From Dietzia natronolimnaea (GTDB lineage: Bacteria > Actinomycetota > Actinomycetes > Mycobacteriales > Mycobacteriaceae), in assembly GCF_039525805.1 (NCBI RefSeq), contig NZ_BAAAHZ010000012.1: a stretch of DNA of 64,000 nucleotides, one strand, 5' to 3'. The notes beneath the pieces were generated by a model. It was not told the origin of the DNA and did not search any database. It saw only the letters and a program-made list of their open reading frames with translations. This document shows positions 33,094 to 41,595 of the stretch, in pieces. Both the position numbers and the translations under genes were made by a program. The stretch's first letter is position 1; every line of letters starts with the position of its first letter.

Positions 33094-34893
33094 TTGCGCG
33101 AATACGTCGCCGCCCCCGCCACTTTCACCGTCCCCGACGACTGGTCCTGCGCCCAGGCGGCCTACGACCGCGCGGAGCGGACGCCGGACAACGTGGCGTT
33201 CCAGCGGCCGGTCGACGGTCGGTGGACGGATGTCACCAACCGGGAGTTCGCCGAGACGGTCCGCGTGGTGGGTCGGGGTCTCGTCGCCCGAGGCGTCCAG
33301 GCCGGGGACAGGGTCGCCCTCCTGTGCTCGACCCGATACGAGTGGAACGTGATCGACTTCGCGATCTGGGCCGCCGGCGCGGTCACGGTGCCCGTCTACG
33401 ACAGTTCCTCGGCCGAGCAGATCCGGTGGATCATGGAGGATTCGGGCGCCCGGCTCGCCATCGTCGAGAAGGAGACCCACGCCGCCACCACCCGCGAGGG
33501 GATCAGCGGGCTGGAGGCGGCCCCCGATGTCCTCGTGATCGAAGGAGACACCCCCGCGTTGGACGCCCTCGCCGCGGGTGCGACCGAGGTGCCCGACGCG
33601 GTACTCGATGAACGGCGCGCCGGGGTGACCGCCGACTCCCCCGCGACGTTGATCTACACCTCGGGCACCACCGGACGCCCCAAGGGGTGCATGCTCACCC
33701 ACCGCAACTTCATGTCCGAGGCCCTCGCGGTCCTCGAGACCCCGTTCAACCAGTACCTCCGCCAGGACGCGACCACCGTCATGTTCCTGCCCCTGGCCCA
33801 CGTGCTGGCCCGCGCCATCACCTACGCCGGGTTCCACGCGGGTGTCCGCATCGCCCACTCGTCGGACCTGACCAATCTCGTGGACACGTTCTCCGAGATG
33901 CAGCCCCACTACATCCTGGCCGTCCCGCGCGTGTTCCAGAAGGTCTTCAACAAGGCCCAGGCCACCGCCCAGGACGGCGGCACCGTCAAGGCCTGGATGT
34001 TCGACAAGGCCACCGACACCGCGGTCGCGTACTCCAAGGCCAACCGCAGTAGACGCGTCGGGCCGCTGCTCAGGCTTCGCCACGCCCTGTTCGCCAAGCT
34101 CGTCTACGCCAAGCTCGTCGCGGCGCTCGGCGGCCGCTGTGAGATCGCCATCTCGGGTGGGGCGCCCCTCGGTGAGCGCCTGACGCACTTCTTCGACGGC
34201 ATCGGTGTCAACATCTTCGAGGGATACGGCCTCACCGAGACGTGCGCCGCGATCGCGGTCAACACCCCCGGTCAGATGCGTATCGGCACCGTCGGCCAGC
34301 CGCTGCCCGGGTGTGCGGTCCGGATCGCACCTGACGGTGAGGTCGAGGTGAGCGGCCCGGTGGTGACCTCCGGCTACTGGCGTAACGAGCGCGCCACCGC
34401 CGAGGCGTTCTCTGACGGGTGGTTCAGGACCGGGGACCTCGGGTCCCTGGACGAGGACGGCTACCTGACCATCACCGGTCGCAAGAAGGAGATCATCGTC
34501 ACCGCCGGGGGCAAGAACGTCGCCCCGAGCCAGCTCGAGGACGCGCTCCGGGCCGACCCGCTCGTGGCCGAGGCGGTGTGCGTGGGCGACGGCAAGCCGT
34601 TCATCTCGGTGCTGCTCACCCTCGACCCGGAGGCGCTGGAGCGGTGGAAGGCCCACCACGGTAAGACCGGCTCGCTGTACGAGCTGCTCCGGGACGCGGA
34701 CATGATCGAGCATCTCGACCAGGCGCTGTCCCGGGCCAACCGGACCGTCTCCCACTCCGAGGCGATCAAGAAGTACCACGTGCTACCCGACCAGTTCACC
34801 GAGGAGACCGGGGAGCTCACCGCCTCGCTCAAGGTCAAGCGGAACGTGGTGCACCAGAAGTTCGCGGCCCAGATCGAGGACCTCTACGCCTGA
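33094..34893 (+). CDS. fadD15: Long-chain fatty acid--CoA ligase (FadD15-like)
   Basis: An adenylate-forming enzyme that activates long-chain fatty acids to acyl-CoA. The AMP-binding signature is TLIYTSGTTGRPKGCMLTHRN, followed by FLPLAHVLARAI, the FEGYGLTETCAAIAVN motif, and the hinge TGDLGSLDEDGYLTITGRKKEIIVTAGGKNV. At 599 residues it matches the FadD15/FAA-type group. The start is a TTG with AGGAGG (33083-33088) just upstream, a clear translational start. A TAGTGT box near 33041 may be its -10. Confidence 0.94.
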   Translation: MREYVAAPATFTVPDDWSCAQAAYDRAERTPDNVAFQRPVDGRWTDVTNREFAETVRVVGRGLVARGVQAGDRVALLCSTRYEWNVIDFAIWAAGAVTVPVYDSSSAEQIRWIMEDSGARLAIVEKETHAATTREGISGLEAAPDVLVIEGDTPALDALAAGATEVPDAVLDERRAGVTADSPATLIYTSGTTGRPKGCMLTHRNFMSEALAVLETPFNQYLRQDATTVMFLPLAHVLARAITYAGFHAGVRIAHSSDLTNLVDTFSEMQPHYILAVPRVFQKVFNKAQATAQDGGTVKAWMFDKATDTAVAYSKANRSRRVGPLLRLRHALFAKLVYAKLVAALGGRCEIAISGGAPLGERLTHFFDGIGVNIFEGYGLTETCAAIAVNTPGQMRIGTVGQPLPGCAVRIAPDGEVEVSGPVVTSGYWRNERATAEAFSDGWFRTGDLGSLDEDGYLTITGRKKEIIVTAGGKNVAPSQLEDALRADPLVAEAVCVGDGKPFISVLLTLDPEALERWKAHHGKTGSLYELLRDADMIEHLDQALSRANRTVSHSEAIKKYHVLPDQFTEETGELTASLKVKRNVVHQKFAAQIEDLYA

Positions 34894-34923
34894 CCCACGG
34901 CCGGGTCGGGGTTCGAGCCGGGG

Positions 34924-36057
34924 CTAGTCGCCGGAGAGCACCCGCCGCATGTCGCGTGCCAGGTTCTCCCAGCGCCACGACCCGAGAACCCAGGAGCGTC
35001 CGCGGACGCCCATCGCGGAGGCGCGTGGCCGGTCCGAGAGCAGACCGGCCACGGCCTCGACGATCTCGCCGTCCGAGGTCCCGTCCACCACGAGACCGGT
35101 GCTCCCGTCCACGACGGTCTCCGGAGCACCACCACTCCGGCCGGCCACCACGGGGACACCGCAGGCGGACGCCTCCAGGTACACGATCCCCAGCCCCTCC
35201 ACGTCCAGTCCCCCGCCCCGGGTGCGGCACGGCATGGCGAACACGTCCGCCATCCGGTGGTGGTCGACGATCTCGTCCGCCGGGATCCGACCGGTGAAGA
35301 TCACCCGGTCGGACACCCCGTGCCTGCGGGCCAGCCCCTCCAGCGTCCGCCGGTACGGGCCACCCCCGACGACGACGAGGACCGCTCCCGGAACACGGCG
35401 GGCGATCTCCGGCAACGAGCGGATGAGCGCATCCTGACCCTTGCGCGGGACGAGTCGCGACAGGCACACGATCACCTCCCGGTCCGCCACCCCGTATCGC
35501 TCCCGGATCGCCCGTCGCCGCACCGGGTCGGGACGGAACCTGTCCGTGTCGACCCCTCCGGGCTGGTGCACCAGTCGGGCGTGTGGGCCGAACGCCGCCG
35601 CGAAGCGACGTCGCGTGTAGTCACTCACGTAGGTGACGGCATCGGTGGACTCCCCGATCAGCCTGAGCACCTGCCGCGAGCCCGGCAACATCGACCACCC
35701 CACCTCGTGGCCGTGGGTGCTGGCGACGATCCGCTCGACGGGCCCCTGCCGGAGCACGGGCGCCATCGCGGCCAGCGGCGCGGCAGCACCGAACCACACC
35801 GTGCTCGCCCCGAAGTCCGAGGCGAGCCTCCGCGCACGGGCCGCGAGCTCCGGCGTGGGTAGCAGCATCTCCGTCGGCACCCTCTCGACCAGGTAGGGAC
35901 GGGTGTCGTCGTAGTCGGTCGAGTCGCTGCCCCGGAACGTCGAGGCGAGGACCGCCACGTCCTCGGGATCGAGATACGCCAGATAGGTCTCCAGGTACGA
36001 CTGGATGCCGCCGGGTCGCGGCGGGTAGTCGTTGGTGATCAGCAGGGTCTTCGTCAT
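34924..36057 (-). CDS. pimB: GDP-mannose-dependent phosphatidylinositol mannoside mannosyltransferase (PimB')
   Basis: PimB' adds the second mannose to PIM1 at the cytoplasmic face of the membrane, starting PIM, LM and LAM synthesis. It is a GT4 GT-B protein: N-terminal ITNDYPPRPGGIQSYLETYL, central VCLSRLVPRKGQDALIRSLP, and the donor site ADVFAMPCRTRGGGLDVEGLGIVYLEASACGVPVVAG. The frame is open further upstream; the ATG at 36057 begins the conserved region and gives 377 residues. The same gene stands next to fadD15 in mycobacteria (Rv2188c). Confidence 0.93.
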   Translation of the reverse strand: MTKTLLITNDYPPRPGGIQSYLETYLAYLDPEDVAVLASTFRGSDSTDYDDTRPYLVERVPTEMLLPTPELAARARRLASDFGASTVWFGAAAPLAAMAPVLRQGPVERIVASTHGHEVGWSMLPGSRQVLRLIGESTDAVTYVSDYTRRRFAAAFGPHARLVHQPGGVDTDRFRPDPVRRRAIRERYGVADREVIVCLSRLVPRKGQDALIRSLPEIARRVPGAVLVVVGGGPYRRTLEGLARRHGVSDRVIFTGRIPADEIVDHHRMADVFAMPCRTRGGGLDVEGLGIVYLEASACGVPVVAGRSGGAPETVVDGSTGLVVDGTSDGEIVEAVAGLLSDRPRASAMGVRGRSWVLGSWRWENLARDMRRVLSGD

Positions 36058-36109
36058 CACGTCCGAGACTGCCACAGTGTCCGGGGAGGCCCCGCCCGGA
36101 GTCCCCGCG

Positions 36110-37210
36110 TCAGTACCGACGGATCCCGTTGATCGGCATCGCGTCGACATTCTCGAGTTTGACGGGGACCCCGTAGGTCGGCGCGTGCAGCACCAGTCCG
36201 TCGCCGGCGTACATGCCGACGTGGGTCGCCCCCGGGTAGTAGATGACGAGGTCGCCCGGTTGGATGTCGGCCATCGCGACGGGTGCGCCCGACACCGCCT
36301 GCGCCTGACTCGACCGCGGTAGCGTCTTCCCCTCCTGCGCGTACGCCCACACCATGAGACCCGAGCAGTCGAACTCCTCCGCGCCGGTCGCCCCCCAGGA
36401 GTACGGGGAACCGAGCCGGGTGAGAGCCACGTTCAGCGCCGCGGTGTTGACACCGTCGACAGCCGGGGCGACGTACCCGGGCGGGACCAGGGGGCCGCCG
36501 GCCCAGACTGCACGCTGCGCGTCCGAGAGGGCGTCGACACGACGTCTCACCTCATCGATCCGCGCCCGCATCTCCTCCGAGCGCCGGTCGAGCTCATCCG
36601 CCCGACCCTGTGCGTCCCGGGCCGAGGCCCGCGCGATCTCCGATGCCACGTCCGCGTCCCTGCGGAGGCGGGCGGCCTCAGCCGAGGCGGCACGCGAGGC
36701 GTCCAGGGCGCTGGTGGTGGTGCCGGACAGCCGCTGCAGCGTTCCGAGCCGGTCGACCAGGTCGCGGGGACTCTCGGCGAGGACGGCGGCCCGTGTCGCC
36801 CCGGTGTCGCCCCCGCGATAGCGCACGGCCGCGAGTCGATCCACCAGGGACTGGTCGCGCGAGGCACCGGCGTCGGCGACCACGGCGAGCCCCGCCGCGA
36901 CCCCGGCCTCGCGCTCGCGTCGGTCCCGCTCGGCGTGTGCCCGCTCGAGTTCCGCCCGCGCCAGATGGAGCTCCTCCCCGAGGGCCCCGGCCTCCCCGGA
37001 CAACCTCGCCAGCTCAGCCAGGTCCTCACCGGGTGGGCCCTCCGCCGGGTCGACACCGGACCGGACCGTGCTCTGCGCCGGGCCCACCATCTCGGTCGGA
37101 CCCACGGTCCGCGTGGGGTCCGCGGTCTGAGCCGACACCGTCACGACACCGGAACTCAGGACGACGAGAGCGGCCGCGGCGAGGGCGGCCGACCGGACTC
37201 TGTGGATCAT
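36110..37210 (-). CDS. Secreted NlpC/P60 peptidoglycan endopeptidase with coiled coil (Rv2190c-like)
   Basis: A signal peptide (MIHRVRSAALAAAALVVLSSGVVTVSAQ) is followed by a long heptad-rich helical region (about residues 65-250) and a C-terminal NlpC/P60 domain. The catalytic Cys is in EFDCSGLMVWAYAQ, the His in GATHVGMYAGDG and the third residue in LVLHAPTYG. Such RipA/Rv2190c-type enzymes cut D-Glu-mDAP bonds of peptidoglycan and help daughter-cell separation; the coiled coil often autoinhibits. It lies 164 bp from a second NlpC/P60 gene. The shared motif GGTTACGTGACC lies 111 bp upstream. Confidence 0.92.
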   Translation of the reverse strand: MIHRVRSAALAAAALVVLSSGVVTVSAQTADPTRTVGPTEMVGPAQSTVRSGVDPAEGPPGEDLAELARLSGEAGALGEELHLARAELERAHAERDRREREAGVAAGLAVVADAGASRDQSLVDRLAAVRYRGGDTGATRAAVLAESPRDLVDRLGTLQRLSGTTTSALDASRAASAEAARLRRDADVASEIARASARDAQGRADELDRRSEEMRARIDEVRRRVDALSDAQRAVWAGGPLVPPGYVAPAVDGVNTAALNVALTRLGSPYSWGATGAEEFDCSGLMVWAYAQEGKTLPRSSQAQAVSGAPVAMADIQPGDLVIYYPGATHVGMYAGDGLVLHAPTYGVPVKLENVDAMPINGIRRY

Positions 37211-37320
37211 GGGGAACTGTGGCACTCTCGGGTCTCTGTTCGGCGACGACCGGCAGCGCGGCGGGGGCACCGTCACGCTCCGTGGTCGAGATGGTACCGA
37301 CGACGAACCCCGCCGGTACC

Positions 37321-37332
37321 GGTTACGTGACC
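37321..37332. promoter_or_regulatory. Shared NlpC upstream motif, copy 1
   Basis: GGTTACGTGACC (GGTCACGTAACC on the gene strand) lies 111 bp upstream of the coiled-coil NlpC/P60 gene. A matching GGTTACGAAACC occurs upstream of the neighbouring NlpC/P60 gene. The near-palindromic layout suggests a regulator site. CGTAAC/GTCAC elements resemble sites reported for the MtrA response regulator, but that link is inferred. Confidence 0.5.
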
Positions 37333-37374
37333 GGTGCTCGGCGGGGTCCGCGGGAGAGCGTGGTGCGAGGCGAC

Positions 37375-37989
37375 TCAGTAGTAGCGGGTCGCACCGTAGA
37401 ACGGCATGGAATCCAGCGGCGCGTAGCTCACCGAGGTGCCGGAGTACGGGGCGTGCACGACCTGACCGTTGCCGGCGTAGATGCCCACGTGGCTGGCGCC
37501 GCTGTAGAAGGCGACGATGTCCCCGGGCTGCAGGTCGGCCTTGGAGACCTGGGTCCCGCCGCCGATCTGGGCCTGGCTGGTGCGCGGGATGGAGATGCCC
37601 GCCTCCTTGTACGCCCACGAGGTCAGACCGGAGCAGTCGAACGAGTTGGGGCCGGTGGCACCCCATGCGTACGGCGAGCCGACGCGGGTGCTGGCGGCGT
37701 CGAGGATGCGCTGACCGGTGGAGATCTGCGGCGCCGGGGCGGCGAACTCGACGGGGGCCGCCTGTGCGGCGGCGGCCTGGGCGAGGCCGGCCGGGAGGGC
37801 GATGCCCTCAGGGAGATCGACGGTGACCTGTGCGGGCACACCGGGCAGACGCAGTTCGACGGGGACGTCGACGGTCACCGGTGCGGCGGCCGCGGTCCCG
37901 GCGCCGGCGATGGCGGCTCCGGCTGCGAGCAGTCCTGCGGTGGCGACACGGCGCCCGGTCGAGCTGGCCTTGATGCTGTGGGCTCCCAC
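37375..37989 (-). CDS. Secreted NlpC/P60 peptidoglycan endopeptidase (short form)
   Basis: A 204-residue secreted protein: signal peptide with Ala-rich core (VATAGLLAAGAAIAGAGTAAAA), a short Pro/Ala linker, then an NlpC/P60 domain with SFDCSGLTSWAYKEAG (Cys), GASHVGIYAGNG (His) and VVHAPYSG. It lacks the coiled coil of its neighbour. The two are paralogs, a tandem layout known from Corynebacterium (cg2401/cg2402). The GTG start is supported by AGAGGAAA 8 nt upstream. A GGTTACGAAACC motif lies about 205 bp upstream. Confidence 0.92.
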   Translation of the reverse strand: MGAHSIKASSTGRRVATAGLLAAGAAIAGAGTAAAAPVTVDVPVELRLPGVPAQVTVDLPEGIALPAGLAQAAAAQAAPVEFAAPAPQISTGQRILDAASTRVGSPYAWGATGPNSFDCSGLTSWAYKEAGISIPRTSQAQIGGGTQVSKADLQPGDIVAFYSGASHVGIYAGNGQVVHAPYSGTSVSYAPLDSMPFYGATRYY

Positions 37990-38193
37990 GAGAGTGATTT
38001 CCTCTTTCTTCCTGGACACCGACCGGGTTAGCTGACGGGTTCGGACACGGAAGTCTGTCCTACGCCCGGACCTCTCGGCCCTCGGGCGATTCACCCCAGT
38101 GGAACGTGGTTCCCCGGTGCACCGTGGTGGTGCTTTGGTGGTGACCCCGGCCCCCCACCGGCGGGCGGGTGATGACTTCCGAGGTCTCGAAAA

Positions 38194-38205
38194 GGTTACG
38201 AAACC
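38194..38205. promoter_or_regulatory. Shared NlpC upstream motif, copy 2
   Basis: GGTTACGAAACC (GGTTTCGTAACC on the gene strand) is nearly palindromic and shares CGTAACC with the copy at 37321-37332. It lies upstream of the short NlpC/P60 gene and just after the stop of the small Cys-rich gene. Regulator unproven. Confidence 0.5.
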
Positions 38206-38230
38206 ATCTCGTCGAAGTCCAGTCCATCCG

Positions 38231-38449
38231 CTAGGCGGCCGTTTCCGACGCCATGATCTCGACGCTCGAGACCATTCCGAGCTCCATGAGCACCTCGATC
38301 GCCGAGCGCACCTCCGGCTCCAGGACGTACCCGCACGACTCCTCGGAAAGCGCGTCCACCTGGGGTTCTCCGGACAAGAGCACCGAGACGACGCAGTCCT
38401 CGCACCGGCGCGGGCGGGCCGGACACCGTGAGCAGTCCATCGAGAACAT
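38231..38449 (-). CDS. Small cysteine-rich protein with two CxxC pairs
   Basis: A 72-residue protein starts MFSMDCSRCPARPRRCEDCVV. Two CxxC pairs (C6/C9 and C16/C19) and a fifth Cys at 39 could bind zinc or an iron-sulfur cluster, or act as a redox site. The rest is helical and acidic (PEVRSAIEVLMELGMV). It has no signal peptide. I recall similar small proteins upstream of NlpC/P60 genes in other actinobacteria, which supports it being real. It shares strand with the two NlpC genes and could be co-transcribed, 240 bp ahead of the next one. Function unknown; start could also be at 38440. Confidence 0.65.
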   Translation of the reverse strand: MFSMDCSRCPARPRRCEDCVVSVLLSGEPQVDALSEESCGYVLEPEVRSAIEVLMELGMVSSVEIMASETAA

Positions 38450-38614
38450 GATCTACGTCACACTCCGTCCTGGGCGTGTTGCCCATTCGTTACCGGGCCG
38501 CGATCTACGGCTCGATGCCGACCGTATCGGCGGGGTACGACATCCCTCTCCGCGGCGGCGGGCCGCACGTCCGTCCGTCGCACCCTGTCGGACCGGGTCG
38601 CTACCGTCTGCGCC

Positions 38615-40267
38615 ATGCCCACTCCCCTGACGCGCGAGCCGGTCCGCACGCCCGGGACCCAGGGGGTCCAGGCGGCGTTCGACGAACTCGAGCCGATGCT
38701 CTCCGAGGTGACGTTCGTCGTCGTCGACCTGGAGACCACCGGCACCCGACCGGGGACGGACGAGATCACCGAGATCGGCGCGGTCCGCGTCCGGGGCGGC
38801 GAGGTCCGGGCGGAGCTGTCCACGTTCGTCGCCATCGACGGTGCCCTGCCCGGGCACATCAGTCGGCTCACCGGCATCGACCCCGGCGACCTCGTCGGGG
38901 CGCCCACCCTCGGAGAGGTGATGTCGACGTTCCTGGAGTTCTCCCGCGGCGCCGTCCTGGTCGCCCACAACGCCCGGTTCGACCTCGGATTCCTCCGTGC
39001 CGCTGCCGTGTCGACCGACCATGAGTGGCCGGATCCCCCGTCGGTCTGCACGCTCGCCCTGGCACGCCGGGTCCTCCACCGGGGCGAGACCCGCGGGCAC
39101 CGACTCGGTGAACTGGCCGCCCATCTGGGATCCACCGTCGAGCCCAACCACCGGGCGCTCCAGGACGCCCGCGCCACCGTCGACGTCCTCCACGCCCTGA
39201 TCTCCAGGGTCGGCGACTGCGGGGTGGCCACGCTCACCGAACTCCGGGCGTACGACGGCCGCCTCGCACCCGAGGTGCGCCGCCGCGCCGCGCTGACCGA
39301 CTCGCTCACCACCGGCCCCGGGGTCTACCTCTTCCGGGACGGCGCGGGCGGGGCCCTGTACGTGGGGTCATCCGTGTCGGTACGGAGGAGGGCCCGCTCG
39401 TACTATTCCGGAGCGGATTCGCGCAGCAGGATGCGCACGATGGTCGGGCTGGCCGCGAGTGTCGAGTCGGTGCCGTGTGCGCACCTGCTGGAGGCGTGGA
39501 CCGTCGAGGAGCGGCTCATCGACTCCCTGCAACCGCCCTACAACCGGCGCTCGCGGAGTCCCCGTCGCGGGTGGTGGCTCTCCCCACCCTCCGGGCGTGC
39601 GATCCGTGGACAGGTCACCCGCACTCCGGAGCACCCGTCCGCCCTCGGGCCGTTCCGGAGAGCCGAGGACGCCAGAGCGGCGTGGCTGGACCTCGTCGAG
39701 ACCCTCGGCACCCCTCCTGACGCGGAGGGCTGGGAGGAGCTGGTCCACGGCCGGACCTCGGCGGCCGTCAGGGCGATGGTCGACCGGATCGACGCGATCG
39801 CGGCGGGCGGAGCGTTCGAGCGTGCGGCCCGGCTACGCGATCGCGCGGCCGCCCTCGTCCGGATCCTCACCCGACACCAGGAACTCGCCGCCACCGCCGG
39901 CGTGCGCGAGCTGGTCCTGGCCCAGCCCGGCCCCGCGCGGACCTGGGCCGTGGCAGTCGTGCGTCACGGACGTCTCGCCGCGTCGGGGATCGTGCCGGCC
40001 GGAGCCGCCCCACTGCCCGTCATCGACTCGATCAGGGCGGGCGCCACGACCGTGCAGCCCGGACCCGGACCGTTCTCCGGCGCGACCGCCTCGGAGATCC
40101 GGAACGTGCACCGATGGATCGACTCCGCACCCACCCGCATCGTGTCGGTCGCGGGGTGCTGGGCACTCCCCGTCGACGGCGCCCACACGCTGACGGGGTG
40201 GGCGGATCGAGCCGAACTGGCGGCCGCCGAGACGAGCAGAGCAGGGATCAGTCCCGCGCGGCGCTGA
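38615..40267 (+). CDS. DEDDh exonuclease fused to UvrC-type GIY-YIG domain (Rv2191-like)
   Basis: The N-terminal domain is a DNA polymerase III epsilon-like 3'-5' exonuclease: VVVDLETTGT (D38, E40), VAHNARFDLGFLR and the HRALQDARATVDVL motif with its His and Asp. From about residue 232 a UvrC-like GIY-YIG nuclease follows (GPGVYLFRDGAGGALYVGSS), with EERLIDSLQPPYNRR. A UvrB-binding-like helix pair (AGGAFERAARLRDRAAAL) lies near residue 395. This Cho/Rv2191 architecture is implicated in DNA repair. A TACCGT -10-like box sits 7 nt upstream of the ATG, suggesting leaderless expression. The last 20 bp overlap the 3' end of trpD. Confidence 0.9.
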   Translation: MPTPLTREPVRTPGTQGVQAAFDELEPMLSEVTFVVVDLETTGTRPGTDEITEIGAVRVRGGEVRAELSTFVAIDGALPGHISRLTGIDPGDLVGAPTLGEVMSTFLEFSRGAVLVAHNARFDLGFLRAAAVSTDHEWPDPPSVCTLALARRVLHRGETRGHRLGELAAHLGSTVEPNHRALQDARATVDVLHALISRVGDCGVATLTELRAYDGRLAPEVRRRAALTDSLTTGPGVYLFRDGAGGALYVGSSVSVRRRARSYYSGADSRSRMRTMVGLAASVESVPCAHLLEAWTVEERLIDSLQPPYNRRSRSPRRGWWLSPPSGRAIRGQVTRTPEHPSALGPFRRAEDARAAWLDLVETLGTPPDAEGWEELVHGRTSAAVRAMVDRIDAIAAGGAFERAARLRDRAAALVRILTRHQELAATAGVRELVLAQPGPARTWAVAVVRHGRLAASGIVPAGAAPLPVIDSIRAGATTVQPGPGPFSGATASEIRNVHRWIDSAPTRIVSVAGCWALPVDGAHTLTGWADRAELAAAETSRAGISPARR

Positions 40268-41312
40268 AGGCCGCCCACCTGTCCAGGAGTCGGGCCGCCT
40301 CGCCGTCGTCCACGGCCCTCGCGGCGCGATCCAACGCCGACCTCATCGCGGTCACGAGATCTGCGTCCCGGTCGAGGCCGTCGAACGCCACCAGCGCCGC
40401 GGCGGAATTGAGCAGGACCGCGTCCCTGACGGGGCCCTTCTCGCCCGCCAACAGGTCCCGGGCCACGGCGGCGTTGTGACGTCCGTCGCCCCCGCGTAGT
40501 TCCTCGATCGCGCAGGTGGCCATCCCGAAGTCGCCCGGGGCGATCTCGTCCTCGTCGATCCGGCCGTGCGAGACGCGCAGCACGCGGGTCGGCCCGGTCA
40601 TCGTGATCTCGTCGAGGCCGTCGGCTCCCCGCACGACGAGCGCCGAGCGCCCGCGGAGCGCGAAGACCTCCGCCATCACGGTCATGAGACGGTCGAAGGC
40701 GCACCCGATGAGGTTGGCCGCGGGGGCCGCGGGGTTGGTCAGGGGACCCAGGATGTTGAAGACGGTCGGGATGCCGATCTCCCGCCGTGGCGCGGCGGCG
40801 AAGCGGAGGGCGGGATGGAACACGGGGGCGAAGCAGAAGGCCACACCCACCTCGTCGACACACCGGGCGACCTCCTCCGGGCCCAGGTCGATCGCCACCC
40901 CGAGAGCCTCGAGGACGTCGGCCCCTCCGCTCTTCGATGACGCCGCACGATTACCGTGCTTGACCACGGGCACCCCGCAGGCGCTCACGACGAGGGCGGA
41001 CATGGTGGAGATGTTCACCGTTCCCTGCCGGTCCCCGCCGGTCCCGACGATGTCGACGCAGGGCCGGGAGGTCGGCACGCGACGCGAGTAGTCGAGCATC
41101 GTGGAGGACAGGGCGTCCAGTTCCGGACCCGTGACACCCTTCATGTCGAGCGCGACCCCGAACGCCGCGATCTGCGCATCCGTCGCGAGGCCCTCCATGA
41201 TCCGGGACATCGCCCAGCGGGCGTCCGCCGGTTCCAGGTCCTCACCCGCCGTGAGCGTGCCGAGTACCCCGGGCCAGGACCGGCCCTCGTCGAACGCTGC
41301 AGAACTCCCCAC
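40248..41312 (-). CDS. trpD: Anthranilate phosphoribosyltransferase
   Basis: TrpD converts anthranilate and PRPP to phosphoribosyl-anthranilate in tryptophan synthesis. Motifs: VDIVGTGGDRQGTVNISTMSALV (PRPP loop), VVKHGNRAASSKSGGADVLEALG, FCFAPVFHPALRFAAAPRREIG and RTVFNILGPLTNPA-type segment (key GPLTNPA). A GTG begins the 354-residue protein (VGSSAAFDE). As in mycobacteria it stands alone, apart from other trp genes, beside ctaE. It ends antisense to the exonuclease/GIY-YIG gene. Confidence 0.96.
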   Translation of the reverse strand: MGSSAAFDEGRSWPGVLGTLTAGEDLEPADARWAMSRIMEGLATDAQIAAFGVALDMKGVTGPELDALSSTMLDYSRRVPTSRPCVDIVGTGGDRQGTVNISTMSALVVSACGVPVVKHGNRAASSKSGGADVLEALGVAIDLGPEEVARCVDEVGVAFCFAPVFHPALRFAAAPRREIGIPTVFNILGPLTNPAAPAANLIGCAFDRLMTVMAEVFALRGRSALVVRGADGLDEITMTGPTRVLRVSHGRIDEDEIAPGDFGMATCAIEELRGGDGRHNAAVARDLLAGEKGPVRDAVLLNSAAALVAFDGLDRDADLVTAMRSALDRAARAVDDGEAARLLDRWAAFSAARD

Positions 41313-41595
41313 GTGTCCCGACCTCTCTCCCTGGATCCCGGCGGTCCGTCACCGTCCGACCGCACAGTGACAATCGTGCCACCAGCCGCGTCGTCGGTGC
41401 CCGCGGACTCCCGTCACGGGACCCGTTCCCCCAGCCGCAGAAGAGCCTGAGAAGGCCCTGATACCCCTGCACGGGGTGCGTCCCCTGACGGGTTACCGGG
41501 GAGTTCTAGGAACGACCTGCGAAAACGCTGTGGGGACACGCCGAAATCGGGGGTCCCTGCAGCCTCCGCCCACCTCAGGGGTCATACTTGGCCTC
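41313..41595 (+). promoter_or_regulatory. trpD-ctaE divergent intergenic region with -10-like box
   Basis: This 283-bp gap separates trpD (minus) from ctaE (plus). CATACT at 41583-41588 lies 7 nt before the ctaE GTG, compatible with a -10 of a leaderless transcript. No -35, riboswitch or attenuator leader for trpD is evident. No open frame here has coding character. Confidence 0.4.

Noticed and set aside
32515..34779. Minus-strand frame of about 750 codons opposite fadD15
   Set aside because: Antisense shadow of a clear acyl-CoA ligase gene with its own ribosome site.
40200..41312. Possible trp attenuator or T-box near trpD
   Set aside because: No Trp-rich leader peptide or T-box motif was found upstream of the trpD start.
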